A stretch of 64,000 nt of DNA from JAHCHG01 sp038246645 (GCA_038246645.1 JBBRVS010000002.1:1-64000), one strand, 5' to 3'. Shown: positions 8,808-18,261, counted from the first letter of the stretch. Notes: generated by a model from the sequence alone, not told the origin. Made by a program: numbers and translations.

Positions 8808-9085
8808 TTTGTATCTAAAAGTTTATTTTCAAAACATTCACAAGTCAATAAATGAATTATTCGTCTTTCCTTTTGAATTATAACCGATTCAAACTTGAAA
8901 TGGTAAAATTTAACTAATGATTTGGGGAGATTTCTGTTTATTTGGCGATTATCACGCTGAATTTATTTAACATTTCGGTAATAAATAAAAAAAAAAAATG
9001 GTGTTTTCGGAAAAATTTGCCGTTAATTCGGAAAAATATAAACTTTTCCATTTATCAACACTTTCGCTTTTTCAATTTTTCGCAC

Positions 9086-9832
9086 TTATAAAGTAAATCT
9101 TTCGCCCAGGTAAAGCCGCCGAACATCTTTATCTTCAACCAGATCCTGCGGACTTCCGGCACGAAGAATTTTACCTTCCGCCATTATATATGCGCGGTCG
9201 GTAATCCCCAAAGTTTCCCGTACGTTGTGATCGGTAATTAAAATCCCGATTCCCTGGTTTTTCAAATAAAGAATAATTTCGCGTATATCATCAATGGCAA
9301 TCGGATCAATTCCGGCAAAGGGTTCGTCCAGAAGAATAAATTGCGGTTCGGTTGCTAAACATCTGGCAATTTCAACACGCCGTCGTTCACCGCCGGAAAG
9401 CGCGTCGCCGCGTGTTTTTCTGACGTGATTTACGCCGAATTCGTCCAGTAATTCATCAAGCCGGGCAAATCTCTGTTCGCGGGTAAACTTCATTGTTTCC
9501 AGAATTGCCAGAATATTTTGTTCCGCCGACATTTTTCGGAAAATCGAAGGTTCCTGCGGCAGATAGCCCAAACCGAGTCGCGCCCGCAGATACATCGGCA
9601 GATTCGTCACATCCTCATCATTGATGAAAATCTTCCCGGTTTCAGCACGTTCGAGTCCGGTCATCATATAAAACGTCGTCGTTTTTCCCGCCCCGTTCGC
9701 GCCTAAAAGTCCGACAACTTCGCCCTGCATCACAAATAAACTTACATTATCAACGACGCGCCGGCGCCCGTAGGTTTTTTGTAAATGTTCGGCTGATAAT
9801 GAATTGCTTGAGTCGGATAAATGATTTTCCAC
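9086..9832 (-). CDS. lptB: LPS export ABC transporter ATPase LptB
   Basis: This 248-residue cytoplasmic ATPase powers lipopolysaccharide extraction from the inner membrane together with LptFG. Walker A is GANGAGKT (residues 44-51), the signature is LSGGERRRVEIARCLA, Walker B is FILLDEPFAGIDP, and the switch histidine is in ITDHNVRETL. The C-terminal segment matches LptB rather than amino-acid transporters. The lptB-rpoN linkage is conserved across Gram-negative phyla. Presence of LptB supports an LPS-bearing outer membrane. The genes for LptA, C, F and G are not in the window. Confidence 0.93.
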   Translation of the reverse strand: MENHLSDSSNSLSAEHLQKTYGRRRVVDNVSLFVMQGEVVGLLGANGAGKTTTFYMMTGLERAETGKIFINDEDVTNLPMYLRARLGLGYLPQEPSIFRKMSAEQNILAILETMKFTREQRFARLDELLDEFGVNHVRKTRGDALSGGERRRVEIARCLATEPQFILLDEPFAGIDPIAIDDIREIILYLKNQGIGILITDHNVRETLGITDRAYIMAEGKILRAGSPQDLVEDKDVRRLYLGERFTL

Positions 9833-9862
9833 AAATTTAGCTGAATCTTCTTATCAAAATAC

Positions 9863-9931
9863 CGTTTGGAGTCCCGCCTTTAGGCGGTTTATGGTTATCG
9901 AAAATACCGCTTAAAGGCGGGAATCCAAACG
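9863..9931. repeat. palindromic element family B, copy 1
   Basis: Two 26-base arms (9863-9888 and 9906-9931) pair with two mismatches around a short loop. They begin CGTTTGGAGTCCCGCC. The outer sequence TTGGAGTCCCG is shared with the elements at 15716 and 56889. It lies between lptB and proline dehydrogenase. Confidence 0.85.
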
Positions 9932-10011
9932 CTTGAATGATTTTTATAAAAACATTAAATAAAATCTAAATACTTTTAAATCTAATAAACACAAAAACTT
10001 AGTTTAACAAA

Positions 10012-11193
10012 TTAAGCGGAGTTTGTTCTTCGCTTGAGTTCCCTGGCGATTAAATCGAGTTCGCGGCTCACTTGTCCTTTGACGGATGTGTTTTCCTCGG
10101 CGCGGCGAATCAGATACGGAACGGCATCTCTGACCGGACCGTACGGCACGTATTTTGAAACATTATAATTTTTTTGCGCCAAAATATATGACAGATTATC
10201 GCTCATTCCGAAGAGCTGCGAGAAAAAAACGTGCGGATGATTTTCCGCAACTCCTTTTTCCTTCATTTTTTGCACTAATTTTTGCACGCTTTCTTCGTTA
10301 TGCGTTCCGGCAACAAACGCGATTTCCTCGACATTTTCCAGACAATAATCAACCGCCAGATTAAAATCGCGGTCGGTCGCCGCTTTATCGGTGTGAATCG
10401 GCGACGGATAATTCATTTCTTTCGCCCGCTCGCGTTCTTTTTCCATATACGCGCCGCGCACGAGTTTGACGGCGTAAATATAACCCTCATTTCGTGCTTT
10501 TTTATGCGCTTTTTTCAAATAATCGAGACGGTCGTGGCGGTAAAGCTGAATCGTATTAAACACAATCGGTTTTTCGTTGTTGTATTTTTCCATCATTTCG
10601 GTCGCTAATTGGTCAATCGCGTCTTGAATCCAACTATCTTCCGCATCAATAAAAATCGGCTGTTCGATTGAATCGGCGTATTCGCAAATCTCTAAAATGC
10701 GCCGCCGGGCGTTTTCCCATTTTACTTTATTCGATTCTTTTAATTCCGTATTGCTGCTGATTTTTTCGAGCGTTCCGAGCGGCGCGATGCCCGTTACTTT
10801 AAAGACCGCAAACGGGATTTTGTCATCATTTTTTGCACGCTTCAGGTTGAGAATTGTTTCATCCTTTGTTCTTTCAAAATCCGCTTCGTCCGATTTTCCT
10901 TCAACCGAATAATCGAGAATCGTGCCGATCTTCGATGCGCCGAGTTTTTCAATCGTCGGCTGACATTCTTCGATATTTTCGCCGCCGCAAAACTGCTCGA
11001 AAATCGTGTTTTTGATCAGCCATTCGACCGGCAACCCCAAATACAAAGCAATCTGCGCCGATTTTGTGCTGATTTCGTTTAAAACCGGTGAATTCATCAA
11101 TTTAAAAAGCCGATATTTTTCGCGCAGCTGCGAGTCGGTTTTATCGGCAAAGGCGGTTTTCGTGTCTTGAAAATTCAGCTTAAAGTCGCTCAT
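10012..11193 (-). CDS. proline dehydrogenase
   Basis: This 393-residue FAD enzyme oxidises proline to pyrroline-5-carboxylate, the first step of proline use. The TIM-barrel motifs are present: KLVRGAYMEKER, the THN segment (FVAGTHNEES) and the C-terminal substrate signature YLIRRAEENT. It is the single-function form without an aldehyde dehydrogenase domain. I start it at the ATG giving MSDFKL; the longer reading adds 17 residues of poor character. It is divergent from the prolyl-tRNA synthetase gene, with about 160 bases between them. Confidence 0.92.
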   Translation of the reverse strand: MSDFKLNFQDTKTAFADKTDSQLREKYRLFKLMNSPVLNEISTKSAQIALYLGLPVEWLIKNTIFEQFCGGENIEECQPTIEKLGASKIGTILDYSVEGKSDEADFERTKDETILNLKRAKNDDKIPFAVFKVTGIAPLGTLEKISSNTELKESNKVKWENARRRILEICEYADSIEQPIFIDAEDSWIQDAIDQLATEMMEKYNNEKPIVFNTIQLYRHDRLDYLKKAHKKARNEGYIYAVKLVRGAYMEKERERAKEMNYPSPIHTDKAATDRDFNLAVDYCLENVEEIAFVAGTHNEESVQKLVQKMKEKGVAENHPHVFFSQLFGMSDNLSYILAQKNYNVSKYVPYGPVRDAVPYLIRRAEENTSVKGQVSRELDLIARELKRRTNSA

Positions 11194-11354
11194 TAAGATT
11201 AATTTAACACAGACGATACCATTCAAACAGTTTAGAATTGACACATTTATCCGATTTTTACTTTGTTTCTTTTGCCGTTTTCCTTTATTATTTAAAACTT
11301 TATCCGAACAGTTGGCTGTTCGACTATTTTTAGTGATTCGAGACTGTTTTATTT

Positions 11355-12827
11355 ATGAGCAAAGGACTTCCAAAACGCAGCGAAAATTATTCCGAATGGT
11401 ATAACGAACTGGTCAAACGCGCCGATTTAGCCGAACATTCGGCGGTTAAAGGTTGTATGGTCATCAAACCCTACGGTTTTTCCATCTGGGAAAAAATGCA
11501 GCGGGCGCTTGACGATATGTTTAAGGCAACAGGTCATCAAAACGCTTATTTTCCGCTGTTCGTGCCGAAATCTTTTCTCGAAAAGGAAGAAGAACACGCC
11601 GAAGGCTTTGCCAAAGAATGCGCGGTCGTGACGCATTATCGTCTGAAGGCGAATCCCGACGGCAAAGGTTTGATCGTTGATCCGGACGCAAAACTTCAGG
11701 AAGAATTAATTGTTCGCCCGACGAGCGAAGCCGTCATCTGGAACACCTACAAAGGCTGGATTCAATCGTGGCGCGATCTGCCGCTGCTGATAAATCAATG
11801 GGCAAACGTCGTCCGCTGGGAAATGCGAACGCGTCTTTTCCTCAGAACGACCGAATTTCTCTGGCAGGAAGGACACACGGCGCACGCGACCGAAGCGGAA
11901 GCGGTTGAAGAAACCGAAAAGATGCTCGGCGTTTATGCCGATTTTGCCGAAAACTGGATGGCTGTGCCCGTAATTCAAGGCGTAAAAACTGCTTCCGAAA
12001 GATTCGCCGGGGCAATTGAAACTTACTGCATCGAAGCTCTGATGCAGGACGGAAAAGCTCTGCAATCAGGAACTTCGCATTTTTTGGGACAAAATTTTGC
12101 CAAATCCTTTGACGTGAAATTCGTCAATAAAGAAAACGAACTCGATTTTCCCTGGGCAACTTCGTGGGGCGTTTCAACACGTTTGATGGGCGCGTTAATT
12201 ATGGCGCACTCCGACGATAACGGTCTGGTTTTGCCGCCGAAATTAGCACCGATTCAGGTCGTTATTGTTCCGATCTATCGAACCGATGAAGATTTGCCGA
12301 AAATTACCGAAAAGGTTGATAAAATCATCGAAGACCTAAAAACTCTGGGCATTTCCGTCAAATACGATGCCGACGACAAATACAAACCCGGCTTTAAGTT
12401 TGCCGAATACGAATTAAAAGGCATTCCCGTGCGCCTCGCCATCGGAATGCGTGATCTGGAAAACGGCACGGTCGAAATAGCGCGGCGCGACGAACTTTCC
12501 AAGGAAACCCGTCCGCTCGAAGGAATCGCCGATCATATCAAAAATCTTCTGGACGAAATTCAGCAGAATATTTATGATAAAGCCCTGAAATTCCGCGAAG
12601 AAAACACTTTTACGGTTGATTCTTGGGAAGAATTCAAAGCCCGGATCGAAATCGGCGGTTTTGTTCTCGCGCACTGGGACGGCACAGCGGAAACGGAAGA
12701 AAAAATCAAAGCCGAAACAAAAGCGACGATTCGCTGTATTCCGATAAATTCCATCGAACAAGCCGGAACCTGCATCTATTCAGGCAAGGAATCTGCAAAA
12801 AGAGTTATATTCGCCAAGGCTTATTAA
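11355..12827 (+). CDS. proS: prolyl-tRNA synthetase (short, eukaryote/archaea-like type)
   Basis: This 490-residue class II synthetase charges tRNA-Pro. Motif 2 (RWEMRTRLFLRTTEFLWQEGH) and motif 3 (TSWGVSTRLMGALIMAHSDD) are clear, followed by an anticodon-binding domain (APIQVVIVPI) and a C-terminal zinc-domain-like end. The long editing insertion of the common bacterial ProRS is absent, so it belongs to the short type found in archaea, eukaryotes and some bacteria. It is monocistronic and followed by a palindromic element. Confidence 0.95.
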   Translation: MSKGLPKRSENYSEWYNELVKRADLAEHSAVKGCMVIKPYGFSIWEKMQRALDDMFKATGHQNAYFPLFVPKSFLEKEEEHAEGFAKECAVVTHYRLKANPDGKGLIVDPDAKLQEELIVRPTSEAVIWNTYKGWIQSWRDLPLLINQWANVVRWEMRTRLFLRTTEFLWQEGHTAHATEAEAVEETEKMLGVYADFAENWMAVPVIQGVKTASERFAGAIETYCIEALMQDGKALQSGTSHFLGQNFAKSFDVKFVNKENELDFPWATSWGVSTRLMGALIMAHSDDNGLVLPPKLAPIQVVIVPIYRTDEDLPKITEKVDKIIEDLKTLGISVKYDADDKYKPGFKFAEYELKGIPVRLAIGMRDLENGTVEIARRDELSKETRPLEGIADHIKNLLDEIQQNIYDKALKFREENTFTVDSWEEFKARIEIGGFVLAHWDGTAETEEKIKAETKATIRCIPINSIEQAGTCIYSGKESAKRVIFAKAY

Positions 12828-12912
12828 ACTTGAGTTGTTTAATAAAATACAGGCGGCGGTTTTGAGAGCTGCCAGTTTCACGACTATCATTTTTTTAGAC
12901 TCAATATAATAA

Positions 12913-12981
12913 CCGGTTAAGCGAGCGGTCTTTGACCGCGTATATTGCACAAACACGGTCAAAGACCGCTCGCTTAACGGT
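12913..12981. repeat. palindromic element family A, copy 1
   Basis: Perfect 23-base arms (12916-12938 and 12956-12978, beginning GTTAAGCGAGCGGTC) flank a 17-base loop. The same stem with slight changes recurs at 42300-42373. It sits between convergent genes and could also act as a transcription stop. Confidence 0.9.
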
Positions 12982-13036
12982 AGTTTTTTTGAGTTAGCTT
13001 TTAAATAAGTTCAAACATACAGTCTTTTACTTGATT

Positions 13037-15256
13037 TTATCTGAAAAATTTTCCTAATGAGAAATAGAATCTGCCGCGCGCATTTTCGTTTAGACTGCCG
13101 CCGATAAAGATCGGTCCGAAAGGTGTTTCGATGACTGCGCCGCCGGAAAAGCTCTGCCGGAAATTTCCCTGACTGAATTTTTCAAAAATGCTGCCCGCTT
13201 CATACCACGCGCCTAAATAGGTTTTTCCGCCCAAAAAGGTCGGGAAGATTTTCGGATTGTGCAGAATTCCGAATCCGCCCCGGAGATAATTATTTCCGCG
13301 AAATTCGTCAAATCCGTAACCGCCGAGCCGAAACGGTCCGCCGAGTGCGAATTGCTGCGTCAGCGACGGAGTGCCGCCGAAAGTCGTGCCGCCGCCGCCG
13401 AAACCGAAAAGAATATTTTGTTCATCGAGCGGATTAAATACATTAAATCTCGATTCGGCTTGCGTGAATTTATCGGTGGCTTCGGGGCTGTCAAAAAAAT
13501 AATTGAGCGTGTTTTTCGTAAAAATCCCGCGTGTCGGAATTTGCGCATTATCAAGCCCGTCGTAAGTCCAATTTAATCCGGCAACGCTGAATTTCCCTTT
13601 TAAGTTCGGCAGAAGCGGGTCGCCGATGCGTCTTTCAACACTTTTATAACCGATGGTATAGCCCGCTCTTAATTCACTGCGGGGATTGAAAATATAGCCG
13701 ATGTCAATTCCGGCTTGGGCTGTTTTTTCGACATATTCCGCCAATCTGTTGCCGTCGGAGAACAGGTTGATTCTCCGCCGTTCATACCCAGCCCTCGGAG
13801 CGATAAAAAAATCGGTCGCCCCGAGCGGACGGTAATATTCGCTGGCGAAAAAGGTGCTTGAACCGAGTCTTATATCATTGCGCCATTCCGCGCCGTTGCG
13901 CCCGACATCGTAAAATGTCAGCCGTGCCAGAAAATTAAAATTTACATTGTCCGATTCGACACTGTTGACGTCAAAACCGAGTTCGAGCCGCGTCGGAGTC
14001 GAAATTGTTTCGCCGATACGGCTCGACGAGATAAGTAAACCCGTTTCGCCGCCTTTTTCCGTCAAACCGTAATTGAGCGAATCGAAACGCCCGGTTCCGG
14101 TCAAATTCGATAGATCTTTGGCAAGTTCAGTTTGTTTTGTTTGATCGAGCGGTTGATTAGTATATTTTTCGCCCAGCTCTGCTTTGATGGTGCGCGTTGC
14201 ATCTTCATCAGTCCCTTCGACCGCGACAAATTTCGGAATCGGGGCAATGTCGGGCAATTCGCGCTGTTGGCGGTTTGCAAGATGCGCTTGCCATTCGGTT
14301 TCATCGAGTGAAAGTCCTTTCAAAAGAACTACTTTTTGCTGCGCGCCTGTTCGTCCGAGTTCGATAATTTTCTCGCTTTCGCCAAAATCCGCCAGAGAAA
14401 AATCTTGAAGATCCGGCGCGATGATAAAATCCGCCTGTCGCAAACTTCGCCGCGAATTATCGAGCGTGGCAATATTGATGGTTTGCGCCAGAACTCCCGG
14501 CAAACTTTCCAGCGTTTCACGATTTCCGAGCTGTGTTTCGATATTGACGACAATCAAAATATCCGCGCCCATCGCTTTGACAACATCGGTCGGAATATTA
14601 TTGACAAGTCCGCCATCCGACAAAATGCGTCCTTCAACCACGACCGGCGAAAAAACTCCCGGAATGCTCATCGTGGCGCGTAAGGCGCGGGAAAGCGAAC
14701 CATTCCTCAAAGTTACGGAATTACCGCTCAACATATCCGTGCCGACCGTCCGAAAAGGAATCGGTAAATCATCGAAATCTTTAACGGACGCGTATTGAAG
14801 TGTGATGCGGTCAAAAAGCAAACCGATTTCGTGTCCCGAATTGAGCGCATTCGGAAGTTTCAAATTATTTGCTTTTCCCTTCAAAGTAATCGGCGCGGGA
14901 ATATTTCGGCGGTCTTCCTTGCGCCGGAATGATAAATTTTCGAGCGAAGCCGAAATTTGCAAAAGCGTGTCCCAGTTGAGCGTGCCGACAAGCTGTTCGA
15001 TTTCACCGGGCGTTTTTCCCAGTGCATATAATGCGCCGATCAGTCCGCCCATACTCGCGCCGCCGACGTAATCAACCGGAATGCGGTTTTCTTCCAAAAC
15101 CTTTAACACGCCGATATGGGCAAAACCGCGTGCGCCGCCGCCGCTTAAAACCAAACCGACGGTCGGGCGTTTTTTTGTCGCGTTCGTTTGAGAGAAAACT
15201 GTGTAAGGAAAATTTAATAAAAGAATAATGCAAATTGCGACAATTTTTTTAATCAT
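13037..15256 (-). CDS. PlpD-like patatin phospholipase with outer-membrane barrel
   Basis: This protein of about 739 residues has a signal peptide, then a patatin domain with the oxyanion loop GGGARGFAHIG, nucleophile motif GASMGG and the catalytic aspartate in DGGLVNNIP. A POTRA-like segment follows (VAVEGTDEDATRTIKAEL). The C-terminal part is a BamA-type 16-strand barrel ending in FYFSLGKFFR, with terminal aromatic residue placement typical of outer-membrane insertion. This is the architecture of type Vd autotransporters, whose patatin domain cleaves phospholipids. The ATG with AAGAGAG upstream is preferred over a TTG seven codons earlier. Confidence 0.92.
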   Translation of the reverse strand: MIKKIVAICIILLLNFPYTVFSQTNATKKRPTVGLVLSGGGARGFAHIGVLKVLEENRIPVDYVGGASMGGLIGALYALGKTPGEIEQLVGTLNWDTLLQISASLENLSFRRKEDRRNIPAPITLKGKANNLKLPNALNSGHEIGLLFDRITLQYASVKDFDDLPIPFRTVGTDMLSGNSVTLRNGSLSRALRATMSIPGVFSPVVVEGRILSDGGLVNNIPTDVVKAMGADILIVVNIETQLGNRETLESLPGVLAQTINIATLDNSRRSLRQADFIIAPDLQDFSLADFGESEKIIELGRTGAQQKVVLLKGLSLDETEWQAHLANRQQRELPDIAPIPKFVAVEGTDEDATRTIKAELGEKYTNQPLDQTKQTELAKDLSNLTGTGRFDSLNYGLTEKGGETGLLISSSRIGETISTPTRLELGFDVNSVESDNVNFNFLARLTFYDVGRNGAEWRNDIRLGSSTFFASEYYRPLGATDFFIAPRAGYERRRINLFSDGNRLAEYVEKTAQAGIDIGYIFNPRSELRAGYTIGYKSVERRIGDPLLPNLKGKFSVAGLNWTYDGLDNAQIPTRGIFTKNTLNYFFDSPEATDKFTQAESRFNVFNPLDEQNILFGFGGGGTTFGGTPSLTQQFALGGPFRLGGYGFDEFRGNNYLRGGFGILHNPKIFPTFLGGKTYLGAWYEAGSIFEKFSQGNFRQSFSGGAVIETPFGPIFIGGSLNENARGRFYFSLGKFFR

Positions 15257-15415
15257 AAAAACTCTCTTTTGGAACAATAAACATAAGTATTACAAATTTC
15301 ACTTATTTAAAAATTCCGGACTTTAAATCGAAACCGATTGTCAAGAAGTAGAAATCATCATACCATTATCGCACCATATAAAGGTGAAATTGATTTATTG
15401 GTCGGGAGAAAACTA

Positions 15416-15688
15416 ATGCCGAAATTTATTATCGAAAGAGAAATTGAAGGCGCGGGAAATTTATCAATTGACGAACTGCAAGCCGTTTCACAAAAATCCG
15501 GCAGCGTTCTCAGTGAAATGTGAACGTAAATTCAGTGGATTGAAAGTTTTGTGACGGACGATAAAATTTACTGCATTTATATCGCTCCCAGTGAAGAAAT
15601 AGTGCCCGAACACGCATCTCAAGGCGGTTTTCCGGCAAATCGCATTTCGCAGGTCAGGACAACTTTTGATCCGACAACCGCCGAATAA
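15416..15688 (+). pseudogene. DUF4242-type small protein broken by two nonsense codons
   Basis: Reading from an ATG preceded by GGGAGA gives a DUF4242-like protein (PKFIIEREIEGAGNLS, then after the stops IQWIESFVTDDKIYCIY, and QGGFPANRIS to DPTTAE). The frame is unbroken except for TGA and TAA two codons apart after residue 34. Each could arise from GGA and GAA by one base change, giving the expected M-G-T-E-IQW. The rest of the frame has no other stop over 91 codons, so inactivation looks recent. The family binds metal, and its role is not established. Confidence 0.8.
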
Positions 15689-15715
15689 AAAAACAAGCTA
15701 GACCAGTTCATTTTA

Positions 15716-15795
15716 AGATTGGAGTCCCGTCTAAAGGGCGGCAACCGCCGGCGAAGCGCGGCGCTTAAAGCCGCCTGAAGGCGAGACTCCAATCT
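15716..15795. repeat. palindromic element family B, copy 2
   Basis: Arms at 15716-15742 and 15770-15795 pair imperfectly. They begin AGATTGGAGTCCCG. The loop holds CGCCGGCGAAGCGCGGCG, which is nearly identical to the loop of the 56889 copy. Confidence 0.85.
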
Positions 15796-15806
15796 TTTAT
15801 CTAAAT

Positions 15807-15935
15807 AAGCAGATAAGAAAATGTTTTACGGTTTATTAAAAGGAGAGAAAAGTTATTATCCACCTTATATTTGCCGGAGTTTGACCGGATTCTTTACTTT
15901 TACCTTTTACCTTTTACCTTTTACCTTAATGCTTA
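15807..15935. repeat. AAGCAG...heptamer...TGCTTA element, copy 3
   Basis: This 129 bp stretch starts AAGCAGATAAG and ends in a five-fold array of the 7-base unit TTTTACC followed by TTAATGCTTA. It shares its ends and layout with the copies at 5393 and 39501, while the interior is more diverged. Together with the palindrome it fills the gap from the broken DUF4242 gene to the next gene. Confidence 0.6.
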
Positions 15936-15988
15936 CTTGATTATATTTGCTCAGCTGCACAACCTGTTTAATATCAGAAATTACAAAT

Positions 15989-16690
15989 TTAAGAAACAAA
16001 CCCGTAATCGCGCATAAAAATCTGGCAATGACTCCAAATCCGTTCGGAAACATCCTGATCTTTCTGATAGGAAATTGCGGTTGTGGCATTATACGGTTGC
16101 TCCAAAGCACCTTCGTCAATTAAATCAGTCCACATTTTATCACGCGGTTTTACCCACGGCGTTCCGCCCATTCCGCCGTGCGTACACATAAATTTAATGA
16201 TCGTCGGATAAACCGTCGGCGGATGATATCGCATTCCGTCATTGCCGAAACTGTGTCTCGATTTAGCCAGCGGATCGCGGATGACGTGTTTGACGATTTC
16301 GACATTTTGCGGAATTACGCTCGCATCACCGAACAGATAACGGTCAACGCAATCAAAAAGCATCATTGCCTTGACCGGAATGTTATCGCCTTGAAGCTTT
16401 TTGGCGATCATTATTACGCCGGCTGCGCCGCGGCTGTATCCGGTCAATAAAACATCGCTCGAATCGCCTTCATTCCTCTTCTGCTTGATGAAATTATAAC
16501 CGCCGTTGACCGCAGATCTCAAACCGCCGCCGAGTCCGACCGGACCGCGTAAATATCCGCGTGTTCCGCCGCCCGTGCTGCAAATTCTTTTGACAAAACT
16601 ATTGGCAAAATCCCGGTCATAATCCCTGTCGCGCCCTGCTCCCGGAATAATCGCCGAACCCGTGCCATCGATACCTATAACTATTGGCAT
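15989..16690 (-). CDS. alpha/beta hydrolase resembling DUF2235/Tle1 lipases
   Basis: This 233-residue protein opens with VIGIDGTGS, as in DUF2235 hydrolases. It has a nucleophile elbow GYSRGAAG with serine at residue 86, an acidic pair in LFDCVDRY (D113 and D116) and a later HGGMGG histidine at 171. These could make a Ser-Asp-His triad. Members include type VI secretion phospholipase effectors (Tle1), but no secretion genes, VgrG or immunity gene adjoin it and no signal peptide is seen. GAGGAG precedes the ATG. The substrate is unknown. Confidence 0.7.
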   Translation of the reverse strand: MPIVIGIDGTGSAIIPGAGRDRDYDRDFANSFVKRICSTGGGTRGYLRGPVGLGGGLRSAVNGGYNFIKQKRNEGDSSDVLLTGYSRGAAGVIMIAKKLQGDNIPVKAMMLFDCVDRYLFGDASVIPQNVEIVKHVIRDPLAKSRHSFGNDGMRYHPPTVYPTIIKFMCTHGGMGGTPWVKPRDKMWTDLIDEGALEQPYNATTAISYQKDQDVSERIWSHCQIFMRDYGFVS

Positions 16691-16799
16691 TCTTTTTTTC
16701 TCCTCTTTTATTTGAAATGTAGAAAGTTTGGTTACCCTTTAGCGACGAGAATAAATTGTTATTTTGCACCGATTTAACTTAAATCTGATGATTAATTCG

Positions 16800-17945
16800 C
16801 TAATCCTTCAAAATTCCGCGTGAAATGACGATGCGTTGAATCTCGCTCGTGCCTTCGTAAATTGTCGTAATGCGCGCATCGCGGTAGTATTTTTCGACAT
16901 TGTAATGGCGCGAATAACCGTTTCCGCCGTGAATTTGAATGGCATCGGCGCAGACTTTGTTGGCGATTTCGGAGGAATAAAGTTTTGCCATTGCCGAATA
17001 AACGCTCGTTTTCTTGTGATTTGCGTCCTTCATCGCTGCGGCGCGGAGCGTTAAAAGCCGGGCGGCTTCGATTTCGGTCGCCATATCGGCTAATTTGAAT
17101 TGAATCGCTTGAAACTCCGCAATCGGTTTTCCGAACGCAATGCGGTCTTTGGCATATTCCTTTGCTTCTTCGAATGCGGCTTGGGCGATTCCGATTGATA
17201 ACGCGCCGATGCCGATTCTGCCATTGTCCAGTGAGTTAAAAGCAACGCGCATTCCGTTGCCGATTCCGCCCAAAATATTTTCCTTCGGAACTCTGACATC
17301 AACAAAACTCATCTCCGTCGTTTTCGAAGCGCGTTGACCGAGTTTGTGTTCGACCGAAGAAACACTCAAACCTTCCGTTTCCTTTTCGACGATGAATGCC
17401 GTAACTTCTTTTTTTCCATTATTTTCACCCGTAACCGCCATCACGATGTGAGTTTCCGCTTCGCCGCCATTCGTGACCCAGGATTTTGTTCCATTTAAAA
17501 CATAAAAATCGCCGTCCGAAGCGGCGCGGGTTTTCAAATTTGTCGCGTCCGATCCGGCTTGTGGTTCGGAAAGGCAAAATGCTCCGAGCTGTTCGCCTTT
17601 TGCCAGCGGAACGAGATATTTTTGTTTTTGCTCTTCCGTGCCGAAACTCAGGATCGGATAACAGCAAACCGAATTCGTAACGCCGACGATGACGGCGACC
17701 GACGCATCGGCTCGGGCGATTTCTTCGAGCGCGAGTGCGTAGGAAACCGAATCGAAACCCGCGCCGCCGTATTCTTCGGGAATGATCATTCCGAGAAGTC
17801 CGAGTTCGGCAAGTCCTTCAATCTGCCGGCGCGGAAATTTTTCTTCTTCATCATATTCACGCGCCAGCGGAGCTATCTCATTTTCGGCAAATTCGCGGAC
17901 GGAATTTCGCACCATTTCTTGTTCTTCGGTCAAATCTAAATTCAT
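16800..17945 (-). CDS. acyl-CoA dehydrogenase
   Basis: This 381-residue flavoprotein introduces a trans-2 double bond into acyl-CoA and passes electrons to ETF. All three domains are present: the helical N-terminus with EEQEMVRNSVREFAENEIAP, the middle beta domain (FCLSEPQAGSDA, WVTNGG), and the C-terminal helices ending IYEGTSEIQR, which contains the usual catalytic glutamate. The length and motifs fit short-chain or butyryl-CoA types, but the chain length cannot be set from sequence alone. It is monocistronic with no clear Shine-Dalgarno site. Confidence 0.93.
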   Translation of the reverse strand: MNLDLTEEQEMVRNSVREFAENEIAPLAREYDEEEKFPRRQIEGLAELGLLGMIIPEEYGGAGFDSVSYALALEEIARADASVAVIVGVTNSVCCYPILSFGTEEQKQKYLVPLAKGEQLGAFCLSEPQAGSDATNLKTRAASDGDFYVLNGTKSWVTNGGEAETHIVMAVTGENNGKKEVTAFIVEKETEGLSVSSVEHKLGQRASKTTEMSFVDVRVPKENILGGIGNGMRVAFNSLDNGRIGIGALSIGIAQAAFEEAKEYAKDRIAFGKPIAEFQAIQFKLADMATEIEAARLLTLRAAAMKDANHKKTSVYSAMAKLYSSEIANKVCADAIQIHGGNGYSRHYNVEKYYRDARITTIYEGTSEIQRIVISRGILKD

Positions 17946-18055
17946 AAAGTCTTATGTTTAATAAAGGTTTCGGATATTCAAACTATAAGCAAAATCAATT
18001 GAAAAAACAAATTTCAAGTTTCTCTTAATATGTCTTAAATCATTACGGTTTCGAT

Positions 18056-18072
18056 TTGGCATCCGATTTGCG
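18056..18072 (+). promoter_or_regulatory. predicted sigma-54 promoter
   Basis: TTGGCATCCGATTTGCG matches the -24/-12 consensus (TTGGCA...TTGC), with GG at 18058-18059 and GC at 18070-18071 separated by exactly ten bases. It points at the 40-residue membrane peptide gene, whose ATG is 66 bases downstream. Confidence 0.65.
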
Positions 18073-18137
18073 AATAAAATAACTAATTGCAAATTTTGCA
18101 TTGATTTAATTCATTTAATTTTTGAAAAGGAGAAATT

Positions 18138-18260
18138 ATGGAAGGACCACTTAGAAGTATTATCGCCGGTGTTGCGGCTTGGAAATTAGGCGGCGGTTGT
18201 CTCTCGACGATTGTCATTTTTTTAATCGTGTTTTATTTATTGGGCTTTGTTAATTGTTAA
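18138..18260 (+). CDS. 40-residue membrane peptide
   Basis: The reading frame starts with an ATG preceded by AAAAGGAGAAATT, an excellent ribosome binding site. It encodes 40 residues. The first half is small and glycine-rich (AGVAAWKLGGG), and the second half is one hydrophobic membrane span ending GFVNC. No family is recognised. It has its own predicted sigma-54 promoter and its own hairpin terminator, so it is a complete small transcription unit. It could be a stress or envelope peptide of the kind controlled by sigma-54, but its role is unknown. Confidence 0.7.
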   Translation: MEGPLRSIIAGVAAWKLGGGCLSTIVIFLIVFYLLGFVNC

Positions 18261-18261
18261 G

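Noticed and set aside
8948..8966. sigma-54-like GGCGATTATCACGC on the plus strand before lptB
   Set aside because: Spacing is right but it points away from any plus-strand gene and the -12 part is ACGC.
15518..15526. TGA read as selenocysteine in the DUF4242 gene
   Set aside because: A TAA follows two codons later, no selenocysteine hairpin is evident, and the family has glycine there.
15989..16690. type VI secretion effector
   Set aside because: The lipase resembles Tle1-type hydrolases, but no VgrG, PAAR, immunity or secretion gene lies nearby, so only the hydrolase call is kept.
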